From a bacterium (GTDB taxonomy: Bacteria > Patescibacteria > Microgenomatia > Levybacterales > UBA12049), in assembly GCA_021777565.1 (NCBI GenBank), contig JAJYDJ010000004.1, forward strand, positions 1-64,000: a stretch of 64,000 bases of DNA, in the 5' to 3' direction. Below the pieces are notes generated by a model. It saw nothing but the letters and a program-made list of their open reading frames with translations. It was not told where the DNA came from and did no database searches. Made by a program: the position numbers and the translations under genes. The stretch's first letter is position 1. Each line of letters opens with the position of its first letter. Below, one piece after another: positions 7,959 through 17,311 of the stretch.

Positions 7959-9221
7959 TTATTTTAGCTTCTTGATTTGCTCCTCAATGTGCAAAAGCTT
8001 GTTGTATTTCACGACATGTTCGCCCCTGAATGGCCCACCAAATTTACAATAGTCGGCACCCGCTGCAACCGCAAAATCTGCAATAAAGTCATCGTTGGTC
8101 TCATGGTTGCGCTCGGCAACGATAATCTTAAGTCCTGCCGCACGAGCCACTTCAACAACAGCCAAAGACTCAATCACCGTACCAACTTGGGTTGGCTGAA
8201 TAACAATACCGTTGGCGGCTCTCTTATCCAGGACCATCTGGAGTCGGTAAATGTTGGTCGCTGTCAGATCATTCCCAACGATCAGTGATTTGGTGCCAAG
8301 CAGAGTGGTCATCTGTTGCCATCCTTCCCAGTCATTCTCAGCAAAGGGGTCTTCCAGATAAATAATTGCATTGTTTCTCAGGAGGGTTTCATAGTAGCTG
8401 ACCATATCTTTGGTTGACTGCTGGCTTTCTTTATCAGCGATCTTATACTGCCCAGTCGTGTGAAATCCATTGGCAGCGACGTTGATGCCCAGGAAGAGAT
8501 CAAGCCCAAGTCTGAGGTTGGACTGTGTGATGGCCTGCATCAAAAGCGTTAGGGCGTCACTATTATTGGCTGATTTTGGTGAAAATCCTCCATCATTTTC
8601 AACCGAGGTTGGGAAGCTATTGCCTCTGAGAATATGTTTCATCTCTTGAGCCACATCAACACCCCACTCCAAGGCTTGTGAGAAGGGGATAGACCCGGCC
8701 GTTGTCAAAAGGAACTCCTGGAAATTAAGTCCATTATCGGCGTGTGCTCCGCCACTGACCATAGTAAAAAGAGGAGTAGGAATATGCAGTGGTGCTGATG
8801 AGCGCGCATTAAGACCTCGCAAATAGAGATAGAGCGGAAGGCGACTCGTCTGGGCTGCTGCCTTGGCGACGGCGATGGACACGCTGAGGATGGCATTGCC
8901 ACCAAGACGATTCTTGTTTTGCGTCCCGTCAAGCTCAATCATCGTGCGATCAATCAGTTGCTGCTTGGTGACATCCATGCCGATAATTTTGGGACCGATC
9001 ACGTCAGTAATATTCTGCACTGCTTTCAATACACCAAGACCATCATAATGTTCCTTGTCATGGTCTCGAAGTTCGTATGCTTCATAGCTTCCGGTCGCGA
9101 TGCCACTGGGAACCGCCGCAACACCGATCATGCCGTCATCCAGCACGATAGTTGTCTCAATAGTTGGCATAGCGCTGGCATTGAGAACTTGCCTCGCATA
9201 AATGTTTTTGATTTTAGCCAT
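7959..9221 (-). CDS. enolase-family protein with lost catalytic residues
   Basis: The 420-residue product aligns along its whole length with enolase (2-phosphoglycerate to PEP), but by comparison with E. coli enolase many active-site residues have changed. The general-acid/base pair Glu208 and Lys341 are Asp (VENDGGF) and Gln (IVIQPTQVGT). Magnesium ligands Asp245 and Asp316 are both Asn (GINVAAN, VGNDLTATN), while Glu290 is kept (YLEDPFAENDW). His369 is Glu (VAERNHETND) and the mobile-loop Ser in SGASTG is replaced (SGIATG). Lys392 and the GGAHADN and QEF motifs remain. Conservation of overall fold with no truncation suggests selection for some function. It lies four bases from ppsA in the same direction, so a PEP-related role is possible. 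Calling it a working enolase would be unsafe. Confidence 0.85.
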   Translation of the reverse strand: MAKIKNIYARQVLNASAMPTIETTIVLDDGMIGVAAVPSGIATGSYEAYELRDHDKEHYDGLGVLKAVQNITDVIGPKIIGMDVTKQQLIDRTMIELDGTQNKNRLGGNAILSVSIAVAKAAAQTSRLPLYLYLRGLNARSSAPLHIPTPLFTMVSGGAHADNGLNFQEFLLTTAGSIPFSQALEWGVDVAQEMKHILRGNSFPTSVENDGGFSPKSANNSDALTLLMQAITQSNLRLGLDLFLGINVAANGFHTTGQYKIADKESQQSTKDMVSYYETLLRNNAIIYLEDPFAENDWEGWQQMTTLLGTKSLIVGNDLTATNIYRLQMVLDKRAANGIVIQPTQVGTVIESLAVVEVARAAGLKIIVAERNHETNDDFIADFAVAAGADYCKFGGPFRGEHVVKYNKLLHIEEQIKKLK

Positions 9222-9225
9222 GTAG

Positions 9226-11490
9226 TTATTCCTTCCTCAGAATCTTTTTTTCAATAGTGGCAATGGTTTCGCGGGTTCTGGCAATCGCGTCTGGGCTGAC
9301 TGAGACACTGGTGATACCCCATCTAACTAGGTGCTCAAGAAGATCAGGGTATTCGGAGGCTGCCTGTCCACAGAGGGATGCCGTAATACCATGCTTGTGC
9401 GCGGTTTTAATGACACGTTCTAGTGCCCACAGAACCGCTGGGTTTTTCTCATCAAATTCTGACGCGACCGTGTCATTGTCCCGATCTGTCCCCAGAATAA
9501 GCATCGTCAGATCATTGGAGCCTATCGAGACGCCATCAATGCCAACATCGATAAACTCATCAAGCATGATCACATTGGATGGGATTTCAACCATCATCCA
9601 CAGTTTGAAAGATGCTCCACGCGTGAGGCCACTGGCTGCAATAATTTTTTTCACTTCTACGAGTTCTTCAACTGTTCTGACAAATGGGATCATCAGCCAA
9701 AGATTTTTTAAATTGTGTTTGTTGCGTACTTGCTTGATTGCTTCCAGTTCAAGTTCAAAAACCTGACTATCATTGATATATCGATAGGCACCTCGAAACC
9801 CTAGCATCGGATTTGGTTCAACTGGTTCATATTCTTTGCCACCTTTGAGGTTGCGATACTCATTGGTCTTAAAGTCTGATGCACGATACACCACTGGTCG
9901 CGGGGAGAATGCCTTGCAAAAAGTTGCAAGATCACCAGCAAGCGCATCAATAAATTCTTTACGTCTGCCTTCTTTGATCATGGCGCGAGGATGTGTCCCA
10001 ATTCCTGCCATCATGAACTCAGCTCTCAGGAGTCCAACGCCATCAACATGACGTTTGGCTATCTGTTCTGCAAATTCTGGTTCAGCAAGATTAACATACA
10101 CATGCGTGGCTGTCTTGAGATGCTCTGCTTCCTTGGCCTCCTGGCACGCAGTCGTATGGATGCCGCCTGCAAAGACAGTCCCATTTCCCCCGTCAACTGT
10201 AATTATCATGCCATCTTTGAGTTTCTTGGTCGCTTCCTCGGTCCCCACGACCGCCGGGATACCGATCTCTCGAGAGACGATAGCGGCATGAGATGTTCTC
10301 CCACCAGTATCGGTGATGATAGCGGCAGCTTTCTTCATCGCGGGCACAAAATCAGGATTTGTCTGAGGTGCGACCAGGATATCTCCTTGTTCAATCTTGC
10401 CAATCTCTTTGGCACTCTCGAGTATCTTCACAGGTCCTGAGGCTATGCCAGGAGAGGCAGGATCACCTTTGAGAAGAACCTTCAGCGCTTCTTCTTGGGT
10501 CTTTTCATCCTGAGTCGAGGTATCTTTTTTATCAACGGTCGTGATAGGGCGAGTCTGTACTAGATAGACTTTCCCTTTTTCTATTGCCCATTCACTGTCC
10601 TGTGGGAAATAATAATGCTTCTCGAGTTCCTTTGAAAGTTTGGCCAGCGCTACGATATGAGCGTCACTGACTTTCTGTTTGTCTCCTTGTGTTTTAGTGA
10701 GTGTGACAGTCTTATTGGTTGTACCCTTTTTTATCAGTTCTTTACTCTGGGTACGAATTGTTTTATTGGTAATGGTGAGTGATTTCTTATCCACTTCATA
10801 GTGATCTGGGGTTACTTCTCCTTGTACGATCATCTCTCCAAGCCCTAAGATTCCTTCAATCACAATAGTCTCTTTATTATTCGTGACCGGATCGATACTA
10901 AACATTATTCCGGACATCTCTGACTCGACCATTTTCTGTACCGGGACAGCAATACCTACTCTCAAATGGTCATAGTGCTGTTCATGGCGATAGAAAATTG
11001 CGCGTGCATCAAAAAGTGATGCCCAGGCATCTTTAATAGCGACGATCAGGTTGGCATCGCCTTTGACATTAAGATACGTCTCTTGTTGGCCAGCAAAGGA
11101 AGCACCGGGCAGATCTTCGGCGGTTGCACTAGACCGCACGGCAACGAGTGGATCTTTGAATTTGCCACCGAGTTTGTTATATGCCTCATAAATCCCATGC
11201 ATAAGGCTGTCTGCAAATTTACCTTGGACAATAAGTTTTTTTATCTTTACTGAGGCACTATTGAGGGATTTCGTATCATCGTATTTGGTATCTTTCAAAA
11301 CGGCAGCGATTTGAGGCTCTAAATTATTCTGCTCAAGAAAGTTAAAATACGCTTGTGCAGTGACAATAAATCCATTGGGCACAGGGAAACCATTTCTCGT
11401 CATTTCTCCCAAATTGGCACCCTTCCCACCGACCAGACTGACGTCTTCTTTTCCCACGTCTTTAAACCAAACAATGAGGGGCAGTCTCAT
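9226..11490 (-). CDS. ppsA: phosphoenolpyruvate synthase
   Basis: Converts pyruvate, ATP and water to PEP, AMP and phosphate. The 754-residue product has the N-terminal ATP-grasp domain (SLVGGKGANLGEM, VAVRSSATAEDLPGASFAGQ), the swivelling phosphohistidine domain (DTGGRTSHAAIVSREIG) and the C-terminal TIM barrel with the catalytic cysteine (SLCGQAASEYP). All key residues are present. Upstream are TTGCAA, a 17-base spacer and TACGCT, with six bases to the ATG. It begins an operon with the enolase-like gene, pointing to gluconeogenic or lower-glycolytic metabolism. Confidence 0.95.
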   Translation of the reverse strand: MRLPLIVWFKDVGKEDVSLVGGKGANLGEMTRNGFPVPNGFIVTAQAYFNFLEQNNLEPQIAAVLKDTKYDDTKSLNSASVKIKKLIVQGKFADSLMHGIYEAYNKLGGKFKDPLVAVRSSATAEDLPGASFAGQQETYLNVKGDANLIVAIKDAWASLFDARAIFYRHEQHYDHLRVGIAVPVQKMVESEMSGIMFSIDPVTNNKETIVIEGILGLGEMIVQGEVTPDHYEVDKKSLTITNKTIRTQSKELIKKGTTNKTVTLTKTQGDKQKVSDAHIVALAKLSKELEKHYYFPQDSEWAIEKGKVYLVQTRPITTVDKKDTSTQDEKTQEEALKVLLKGDPASPGIASGPVKILESAKEIGKIEQGDILVAPQTNPDFVPAMKKAAAIITDTGGRTSHAAIVSREIGIPAVVGTEEATKKLKDGMIITVDGGNGTVFAGGIHTTACQEAKEAEHLKTATHVYVNLAEPEFAEQIAKRHVDGVGLLRAEFMMAGIGTHPRAMIKEGRRKEFIDALAGDLATFCKAFSPRPVVYRASDFKTNEYRNLKGGKEYEPVEPNPMLGFRGAYRYINDSQVFELELEAIKQVRNKHNLKNLWLMIPFVRTVEELVEVKKIIAASGLTRGASFKLWMMVEIPSNVIMLDEFIDVGIDGVSIGSNDLTMLILGTDRDNDTVASEFDEKNPAVLWALERVIKTAHKHGITASLCGQAASEYPDLLEHLVRWGITSVSVSPDAIARTRETIATIEKKILRKE

Positions 11491-11573
11491 ACACTTAGCG
11501 TAACAAAGCAGTACTGAGATTGCAATGAGAGGCTTTACATTCTGGCCTCAAAAATGTAATATACATCACAATT

Positions 11574-12275
11574 ATGACGATAGACGTAGAATTTCACATT
11601 CCAAATGAGGACGGGGCAGAACTAAATGAAAACACAACTGATCCTGAACTTGTGACGCAGGTAGCTCGCGCAGGGAAAGAGTTACGTGAATATCTGGACA
11701 GGAATCCTCGAGATGGTGTCAGATTCCCTGAGACTGAAGATGAATATGGGACAAGAACTCCGGCAGGAAGAATGATCGTCATTGTCCCCCTCGGGTCTCC
11801 CATGCCACGAAGCGGGGATGATAGTCTGCCTACTCCGCTTATGACAATTTTTGCATTTGATGATGGAACAATGTTAGTGACAAGTCATTTCAAAGCAGGA
11901 AGGCAAGATACCTGCTCCGTACAGCTCTTGATTGATGAAAATGATTACATGACTCTCACAGGCAACCCGATAGATTATGACTTTGCCAATCCAGTGCGCA
12001 AACCGACCAGCCTGCGTTATGTGGACGAATTCGGTTTCGCACGTTACGTGCGGCTTCGTGATGCGTTCCTCCCGACGACCAATGACATGCCTGAAATAGA
12101 TATGCCAGTAATGCAGAGATATTATGTAGATGGGATTACGAATTTACTTCTGACACTCCATGCCAATAATGTAGTTGATAACATTACCGCACAGGAAGCG
12201 CTTAAAGCAGGCAGAGCAGTAGATGGCTCTACTCTTCAACAAGAAGCGTACAATACGCTGGTGAATGCGGTATGA
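11574..12275 (+). CDS. hypothetical soluble protein, 233 aa
   Basis: Family not recognised. The product is acidic and apparently soluble, with no membrane segment. The N-terminal 60 residues are rich in Asp/Glu, a central part (MIVIVPLGSP, LMTIFAFDDGTMLVTS) looks like a beta-rich domain, and the C-terminal 60 residues look helical. It resembles the 180-residue product at 19122-19664 only in general character (small acidic proteins downstream of core genes). It overlaps the upstream end of the next frame, but the start of that gene lies 36 bases after this stop. Confidence 0.6.
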   Translation: MTIDVEFHIPNEDGAELNENTTDPELVTQVARAGKELREYLDRNPRDGVRFPETEDEYGTRTPAGRMIVIVPLGSPMPRSGDDSLPTPLMTIFAFDDGTMLVTSHFKAGRQDTCSVQLLIDENDYMTLTGNPIDYDFANPVRKPTSLRYVDEFGFARYVRLRDAFLPTTNDMPEIDMPVMQRYYVDGITNLLLTLHANNVVDNITAQEALKAGRAVDGSTLQQEAYNTLVNAV

Positions 12276-12310
12276 GCTTCCTTTTTATTTACACGTGCTA
12301 CAATACTTCC

Positions 12311-14608
12311 ATGCGTTTTAAACAGTATATAAGTTTTCTTCTGGGGTGGCCGTTATCTATTGCCGCACTGTATTATCTGAGCACACTTTTTCTTTCTCAA
12401 TGGCAGAAAATTAATAGGCATAGTCTGCATATAGACTGGACATTGGTTGTTGCATCGATTATTTCATGTGCACTTTATTTTGTGTTTCGTGTTATTGCCT
12501 GGGAACAGTTACTCCCAGAACATACAGATCATATAAAAAAGACATCTCTGTATTGGATGTTATCAGAGCTGCAGCGATTTTTACCTGGTAATATTTGGGG
12601 ACAAATTGCACGTATCAAATATTTTAGTCATAGAATCCCAGAGAAACGGACATTACTCAAATTATTAACCGTAGAATCGTATTACATTGTGATCGCATCA
12701 GCAGTTGTCGCGCTTCTCGCACTCCCTAAACTGTTCACTCTTCTCCCACTCTGGCAGTGGAGCATCCTTGCCGGGGCGCTGATTATTGGGATTGCAACTA
12801 TCCTTATCATGCGTAGACTCCCACTGATTGGCAGACTCTTTACTGATATGCCTTTCAAGAAGAGAGTTACCGTACTCATCCCCATGTCGATGTCATTTCT
12901 TTGGTTAAGTTTTGGGTCATATCTTGCGATCAAAAGCGTTGCTCCCGTGTCTATGGGCGATTGGATAACTATCACCGGTATTTTTAGCGTGTCACTTCTT
13001 ATTGGATATGGTTCGATTATTACGCCAATGGGACTTGGTATTCGCGAAGCAGCACTTGTCTATTTCCTTCACTTTTTCATGCCACTGGGAAGTGCGACAT
13101 TGGCTGCAATTGCGGCTCGCATTATCTCAATTGTGGCAGAAGGTATGATCCTTTCTTTTTTTGCATTGTGGCAAAAGGGACCAACAGGCAAAATCGAACA
13201 TTGGATAGGTAACCACAAATATGAATTGCTCCTCATGGTATTCACGTTGGGGTATGCGCTGTATTTCTCACTTGCGACCTGTGCCAAGCAAGACACATTT
13301 TTCACTGGTAGATTTGATCTGGGGAATATGGACCAGGTAGTCTGGAACAGTGCGCATGGGCATTTATTTCTCTTTACTGATCCGGGAGGAACGGATATCA
13401 TCTCCCGGCTCGCTTTTCACGCAGATGTATTGCTTGTTGACCTAGCGCCCTTGTATTGGATCTGGAGTGATCCAAAAATGCTTCTCATAGCCCAATCACT
13501 TGCACTTGCCAGTGGAGCGATATGGGTCTATCTGATCGCATCTCATGTCCTGAAGAGAAAATCCATTTCTTTTATTCTCGCCCTGTCTTACCTTCTGTAT
13601 CCTGCTATCCAGTTTGTGAATTTATATGACTTTCACATGGTAAGTTTTGCGGTGCCACTTTTCCTTGCTGCATGGTACGCATTTCTTAGGGAAAAGGTAT
13701 GGGTGAGCGCACTTTTTCTTGCACTTGCAGGACTGACTAAAGAAAATGTATGGGTCGCCGTAGGTATCTTTGGATTCTTCCTTTTGTTCACTCGGCATAA
13801 AAAGTGGGGAACAGTACTACTTCTGGGAAGTATCGGGCTTTTCTTTTTCTTCGTGTCCTATTTGATCCCAGCTACCAGAGGATCCAAGCATTTTGCTATT
13901 GAATACTATAGTGATTTTGGAGATTCTCCACGCAGTATTATTTTAGGTTTTCTTACCAAACCGTTGACCATCATCGGTGATGTATTTCAATTCTCAAAGC
14001 TTGAGTATCTTATCCAACTGTTTGCACCAGTTGGATTTTTGGCACTTGTTTCACCAGCCTATCTCCTGTTTGCCTTGGGAGATTTTATGATCAATTTATT
14101 GAGCACCAACCAGAATATGACGCAGTTATATTATCAGTACACGACGGTTATTACACCGTTTATTTTCATCGCTGCCATCTACGGTACCAAAAAGATCATT
14201 GATGTGTGGCCTCAATACAGTTCATTGCTAGGAGGGTACTTGTTGGTCAGTGCTGTTGTGTGTGCTGGCCTATTTGGGCCACTGCCTGGAAGCTCTGCCC
14301 AAAATATTCTTATGTTTGAGCATGCACTCTCATATCGGTCATCAGTATCGGCAGCATTAGACATGATTCCTCCCCGAGCAACTGTCGCGGCAACAAATAA
14401 TCTTGGTGCCCACTTGTCGCAAAGAGACTATATCTTTACTATCCCAACAGGTATGGATAAGGCGGAGTATTTAGCATTCCTTTTGACTGATGAGTCGGCT
14501 CAACCATCGCTTGAAGCTCAAAAACAAATGGTGAGTGCGTTGCAACAGAATTCCTCGTATGAGACACTATATCAGAAGCAAGATTTTTATTTGTTTAAGA
14601 AAAAATGA
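12311..14608 (+). CDS. flippase-like (UPF0104) / DUF2079 fusion membrane protein
   Basis: A 765-residue polytopic membrane protein with two parts. Residues 1 to about 300 resemble the UPF0104/AglD-like lysylphosphatidylglycerol synthase membrane domain (SELQRFLPGNIWGQIARIKYF, GLGIREAALVYFLHF), proteins linked to lipid flipping. From about residue 310 the sequence is DUF2079, a GT-C-like membrane family (RFDLGNMDQVVWNSAHG, LYDFHMVSFAVPLF, AGLTKENVWVAVGIFGF). The two domains normally occur in separate proteins. TACAAT (12299-12304) ends six bases before the ATG at 12311, favouring it over 12272. It overlaps the next gene by four bases (ATGA), implying coupling. Function is inferred as envelope glycolipid handling. 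Confidence 0.75.
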   Translation: MRFKQYISFLLGWPLSIAALYYLSTLFLSQWQKINRHSLHIDWTLVVASIISCALYFVFRVIAWEQLLPEHTDHIKKTSLYWMLSELQRFLPGNIWGQIARIKYFSHRIPEKRTLLKLLTVESYYIVIASAVVALLALPKLFTLLPLWQWSILAGALIIGIATILIMRRLPLIGRLFTDMPFKKRVTVLIPMSMSFLWLSFGSYLAIKSVAPVSMGDWITITGIFSVSLLIGYGSIITPMGLGIREAALVYFLHFFMPLGSATLAAIAARIISIVAEGMILSFFALWQKGPTGKIEHWIGNHKYELLLMVFTLGYALYFSLATCAKQDTFFTGRFDLGNMDQVVWNSAHGHLFLFTDPGGTDIISRLAFHADVLLVDLAPLYWIWSDPKMLLIAQSLALASGAIWVYLIASHVLKRKSISFILALSYLLYPAIQFVNLYDFHMVSFAVPLFLAAWYAFLREKVWVSALFLALAGLTKENVWVAVGIFGFFLLFTRHKKWGTVLLLGSIGLFFFFVSYLIPATRGSKHFAIEYYSDFGDSPRSIILGFLTKPLTIIGDVFQFSKLEYLIQLFAPVGFLALVSPAYLLFALGDFMINLLSTNQNMTQLYYQYTTVITPFIFIAAIYGTKKIIDVWPQYSSLLGGYLLVSAVVCAGLFGPLPGSSAQNILMFEHALSYRSSVSAALDMIPPRATVAATNNLGAHLSQRDYIFTIPTGMDKAEYLAFLLTDESAQPSLEAQKQMVSALQQNSSYETLYQKQDFYLFKKK

Positions 14609-15447
14609 TATACGTTACAAAAGCTGATGGCACCAAACAACCGTTCTCTGAAGAGAAATTCATTCGCTCAATGGAGCGTGCACATATCCCTGAAGAATTC
14701 AGGCAGCAAGCGCTTGATCATGTAAAATCCAACCTCTTTGACGGCATTACCACAAAAGAAATTTATCACCACATGAGTGAATTTTTGGGTGGTCATGCCC
14801 CACATGCTGCGACACTGTATTCGCTCAAGCAATCTATCATGGAGCTAGGTCCGACAGGCTATCCGTTCGAAGATTTTATTTCACAGCTTTTACAAGCAGA
14901 AGGATACAGTACACAGGTTCGTCAAATTATCCAAGGACAGTGTATTAGCCATGAAATTGATGTGGTTGCGCAAAAAAATACCGTTATCCCGACCAAGGTA
15001 ATGGTAGAGGCAAAGTATCATAACGAGCCAGGTATTATGACGGATGTGCATGTACCAATGTATACAAAGTCACGTTTTGACGATATCAAAGAGAAGAATG
15101 GCTTTACCACATGCATGATCGTAACCAATACCAAAATGACCAGTGATGCTATTGCATTTGGAGAGTGTGTCGGTATTCAACTCCTTGCCTGGAGTTATCC
15201 CCAAGGAGCGGGTTTGGCAGACCTGGTAGAGAAGTACAATCTTGTCCCTATTACGGCATTATCTGTTCTGCCCACAAATGCTCGGGAGACACTTCTCTCA
15301 AAAGGCATTGTTTTGTGTCACCAAATTTGTCAGAATCCATCAGTTTTGGATGATCTTCATTTACCTGAGGAGACAAAACAAACAATTATTTCCCACGCAG
15401 CCTATACCTGTCGAAATAAAGAGGAAGCTACACCGCAAGCTTCATAA
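14605..15447 (+). CDS. ATP-cone / Mrr-like restriction endonuclease fusion
   Basis: A 280-residue protein. Residues 1-90 are an ATP-cone nucleotide-sensing domain (VTKADGTKQPFSEEKFIRSM, TLYSLKQSIMELGPTGYPFE). Residues 95-200 have a PD-(D/E)xK Mrr-like core: AEGYSTQVRQII, then HEIDVVAQKN and VMVEAKYHNEPG, giving the Asp...Glu-x-Lys catalytic triad. The C-terminal 60 residues have a helix-hairpin-like character. Such proteins are found as stand-alone genes of unknown target; a DNA-cleaving role gated by nucleotide level is inference. It overlaps the end of dinB by 20 bases in convergent orientation. Confidence 0.75.
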   Translation: MIYVTKADGTKQPFSEEKFIRSMERAHIPEEFRQQALDHVKSNLFDGITTKEIYHHMSEFLGGHAPHAATLYSLKQSIMELGPTGYPFEDFISQLLQAEGYSTQVRQIIQGQCISHEIDVVAQKNTVIPTKVMVEAKYHNEPGIMTDVHVPMYTKSRFDDIKEKNGFTTCMIVTNTKMTSDAIAFGECVGIQLLAWSYPQGAGLADLVEKYNLVPITALSVLPTNARETLLSKGIVLCHQICQNPSVLDDLHLPEETKQTIISHAAYTCRNKEEATPQAS

Positions 15448-16666
15448 GTTGCTCTCTTTCCCACTTGTCTGCCATGAAGCCATTGGGGACAGTGGTCAGT
15501 AATTCACTCTGATGCACGAATCCATTACGTAGTGTCCCATCGCCAAATCGGTCATTGATGGCATCCATCGTTTTATAAATAGTTTCCCATTTGTGGTTAT
15601 CAGTAAAAAGAGATTGCTGAGAGACTGCCTTTTCATGGAGTCCTGAGGCATACACACTGATACGTCTGACATAACTCATATGTGCAAATCTATCTTTTTG
15701 TGCTCGATACATATCAAAGAATTGTTTACCCGTATCCATAAATTCGTGAGAACGTATATTGGTGTGCCATCCGCTGTCTCCATACAGAGAGAACCCAACA
15801 ATTCTTGCAGTCTTTTTCAGTCTTCTTAATTTCTTGGCAACTTCCTCGCCGAGCTCATAAACCGTTTGGTCGATCATGCGCTTGTTATACACATTTTCAG
15901 GAAGGCAATACTGGCGACTAATAGATTTGACATCTTGTCCTTGTGTATAGGGAACCACTTCGCTGGTATCAATGCCAAGGCCGACATTTTTTAAGAAATG
16001 TCCTTCAACATCCCCAAATTCGTCAAGGAGCTTCTCAAGTGGCACACTGGCAAGATCGAGGAGATGATAGATGCCAATGCGATTGAGATGTTTTTTTGTT
16101 TGTCCTCCAATGCCGCAAATATCCATGAGTTCACAGCCTCGGTACGTCTCTTCACGATTCTCGTGGGTGAGAGTATAGAGACCATTTGGTTTGTGAGTTC
16201 CGGAGGCAAGCTTTGCTAGCATTTTATTGTAGGATACGCCAACACTCACCGTGATATAGGGTCCGACTGCCTTGGCAAGTTTCATCTTGAGCTGTCTCAC
16301 CAGATTCTCAACGCTGCCAAAAAGAGGGAGAGTATCGGTGACATCCATAAATACTTCATCAATGGAGAAAAGCTCTACCGTAGGGGAGAAAAGATTGGCA
16401 ATTTCGAGAAATTTTTTCGAAATTTCGAAATAGCGTATGAAATCTGCTCGGACAAATTTTATGTTCGGACACTTTTGTTGTGCAATGTACGTTCGGGTTG
16501 GGCTGGTGACACCCATGCGTTTTGCCTCACGTGAGGCAGCGATAATGGCGGTCCTACCATTGTGCGCAATAATGCCTATTGGCTTGTCACGAAGCTCTGG
16601 GTAGTCCTGTTGCATAACACTAGCGAAGAAACTGTCGAAGTCTACATGAAGAATAACCCTGTCCAT
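15428..16666 (-). CDS. dinB: DNA polymerase IV (Y-family)
   Basis: Error-prone translesion polymerase. The 412-residue product opens with ILHVDFDSFFASV, containing the first catalytic Asp, and has the FSIDEVFMDVT block with the paired acidic residues. VGVSYNKMLAKLAS and the helix-hairpin-helix region LMDICGIGGQTKKHLNRIGI follow, then the little-finger domain. Upstream TATAAA lies eight bases before the ATG. No obvious beta-clamp motif at the extreme C-terminus; QQSLFT near residue 350 is a better clamp-binding candidate. Confidence 0.94.
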   Translation of the reverse strand: MDRVILHVDFDSFFASVMQQDYPELRDKPIGIIAHNGRTAIIAASREAKRMGVTSPTRTYIAQQKCPNIKFVRADFIRYFEISKKFLEIANLFSPTVELFSIDEVFMDVTDTLPLFGSVENLVRQLKMKLAKAVGPYITVSVGVSYNKMLAKLASGTHKPNGLYTLTHENREETYRGCELMDICGIGGQTKKHLNRIGIYHLLDLASVPLEKLLDEFGDVEGHFLKNVGLGIDTSEVVPYTQGQDVKSISRQYCLPENVYNKRMIDQTVYELGEEVAKKLRRLKKTARIVGFSLYGDSGWHTNIRSHEFMDTGKQFFDMYRAQKDRFAHMSYVRRISVYASGLHEKAVSQQSLFTDNHKWETIYKTMDAINDRFGDGTLRNGFVHQSELLTTVPNGFMADKWEREQLMKLAV

Positions 16667-16756
16667 AGTTAAAATTTATACGAATAAATGTCCTCATTCA
16701 AGGGGTCAGAAGGGATCATATTGCAATAAGGGCTCTGAGTCCGGTACGATATGGCT

Positions 16757-17197
16757 ATGTCAATTCCACAGCCATTCTCGCATGAGGAATTTAAGGAAAT
16801 TTATAGTAAGGTCCCACGCCTGTGTGTCGATCTGATTATCAAGACAGACCAAGGCTATCTGATGACGCTTCGTGGAAACTCCCGAGATGGCTGGGCCGGT
16901 CAGTGGTATTTCCCAGGAGGCACGGTCTATATGTTTGAGTCCATTGAGGATGCCCTCAAGAGGAAGGCTGAGGAAGAGCTGGGAGTTGAGATCGAGATAG
17001 AGAAGCTCTTAGGGTACACAGAGTGTTTTAGTGAGCGTAAAGAAAGGGGATTTGGCTACAGTGTGGGGTTAGAGTTTCTCTGTCACATGCCCAAAGGGGC
17101 ATCACCAAGGAGTAACGAGCAAATCGGCTACTTTTCTACCCCTCCAGAGAATACGATCCCTGAGCACAAGCAGTTCTTCCAGGAGCACCTCCTATAA
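16757..17197 (+). CDS. Nudix hydrolase, GDP-mannose-hydrolase-like
   Basis: A 146-residue Nudix protein. The box reads GGTVYMFESIEDALKRKAEEELG, with one Glu of the canonical REUxEE replaced by Lys, as in some sugar-nucleotide (Gmm/GDP-mannose) hydrolases, and WYFPGGTV just before. The substrate cannot be fixed from sequence. The ATG at 16757 is chosen over 16751 because TTGCAA (16721-16726) and TACGAT (16745-16750) end exactly six bases before 16757. Confidence 0.82.
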   Translation: MSIPQPFSHEEFKEIYSKVPRLCVDLIIKTDQGYLMTLRGNSRDGWAGQWYFPGGTVYMFESIEDALKRKAEEELGVEIEIEKLLGYTECFSERKERGFGYSVGLEFLCHMPKGASPRSNEQIGYFSTPPENTIPEHKQFFQEHLL

Positions 17198-17198
17198 T

Positions 17199-17239
17199 AC
17201 CCCTAGCAAGAAGGAGCCTTCATGTGAGAGAATAGGGGT
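17199..17239 (+). repeat. nested inverted repeat between Nudix gene and typA
   Basis: ACCCCTA (17199-17205) pairs perfectly with TAGGGGT (17233-17239), and inside it GAAGG-AG-CCTTC forms a second hairpin. There is no following T-run, so it is not a standard terminator; it may be a processing site or a factor-dependent terminator. Confidence 0.45.
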
Positions 17240-17311
17240 GGAATTATAGCAGCGGCCCATTTCTTCTTGTAGAACCTGGCTATTAGCCTATAATTATGTT
17301 ATACTCAGTCT

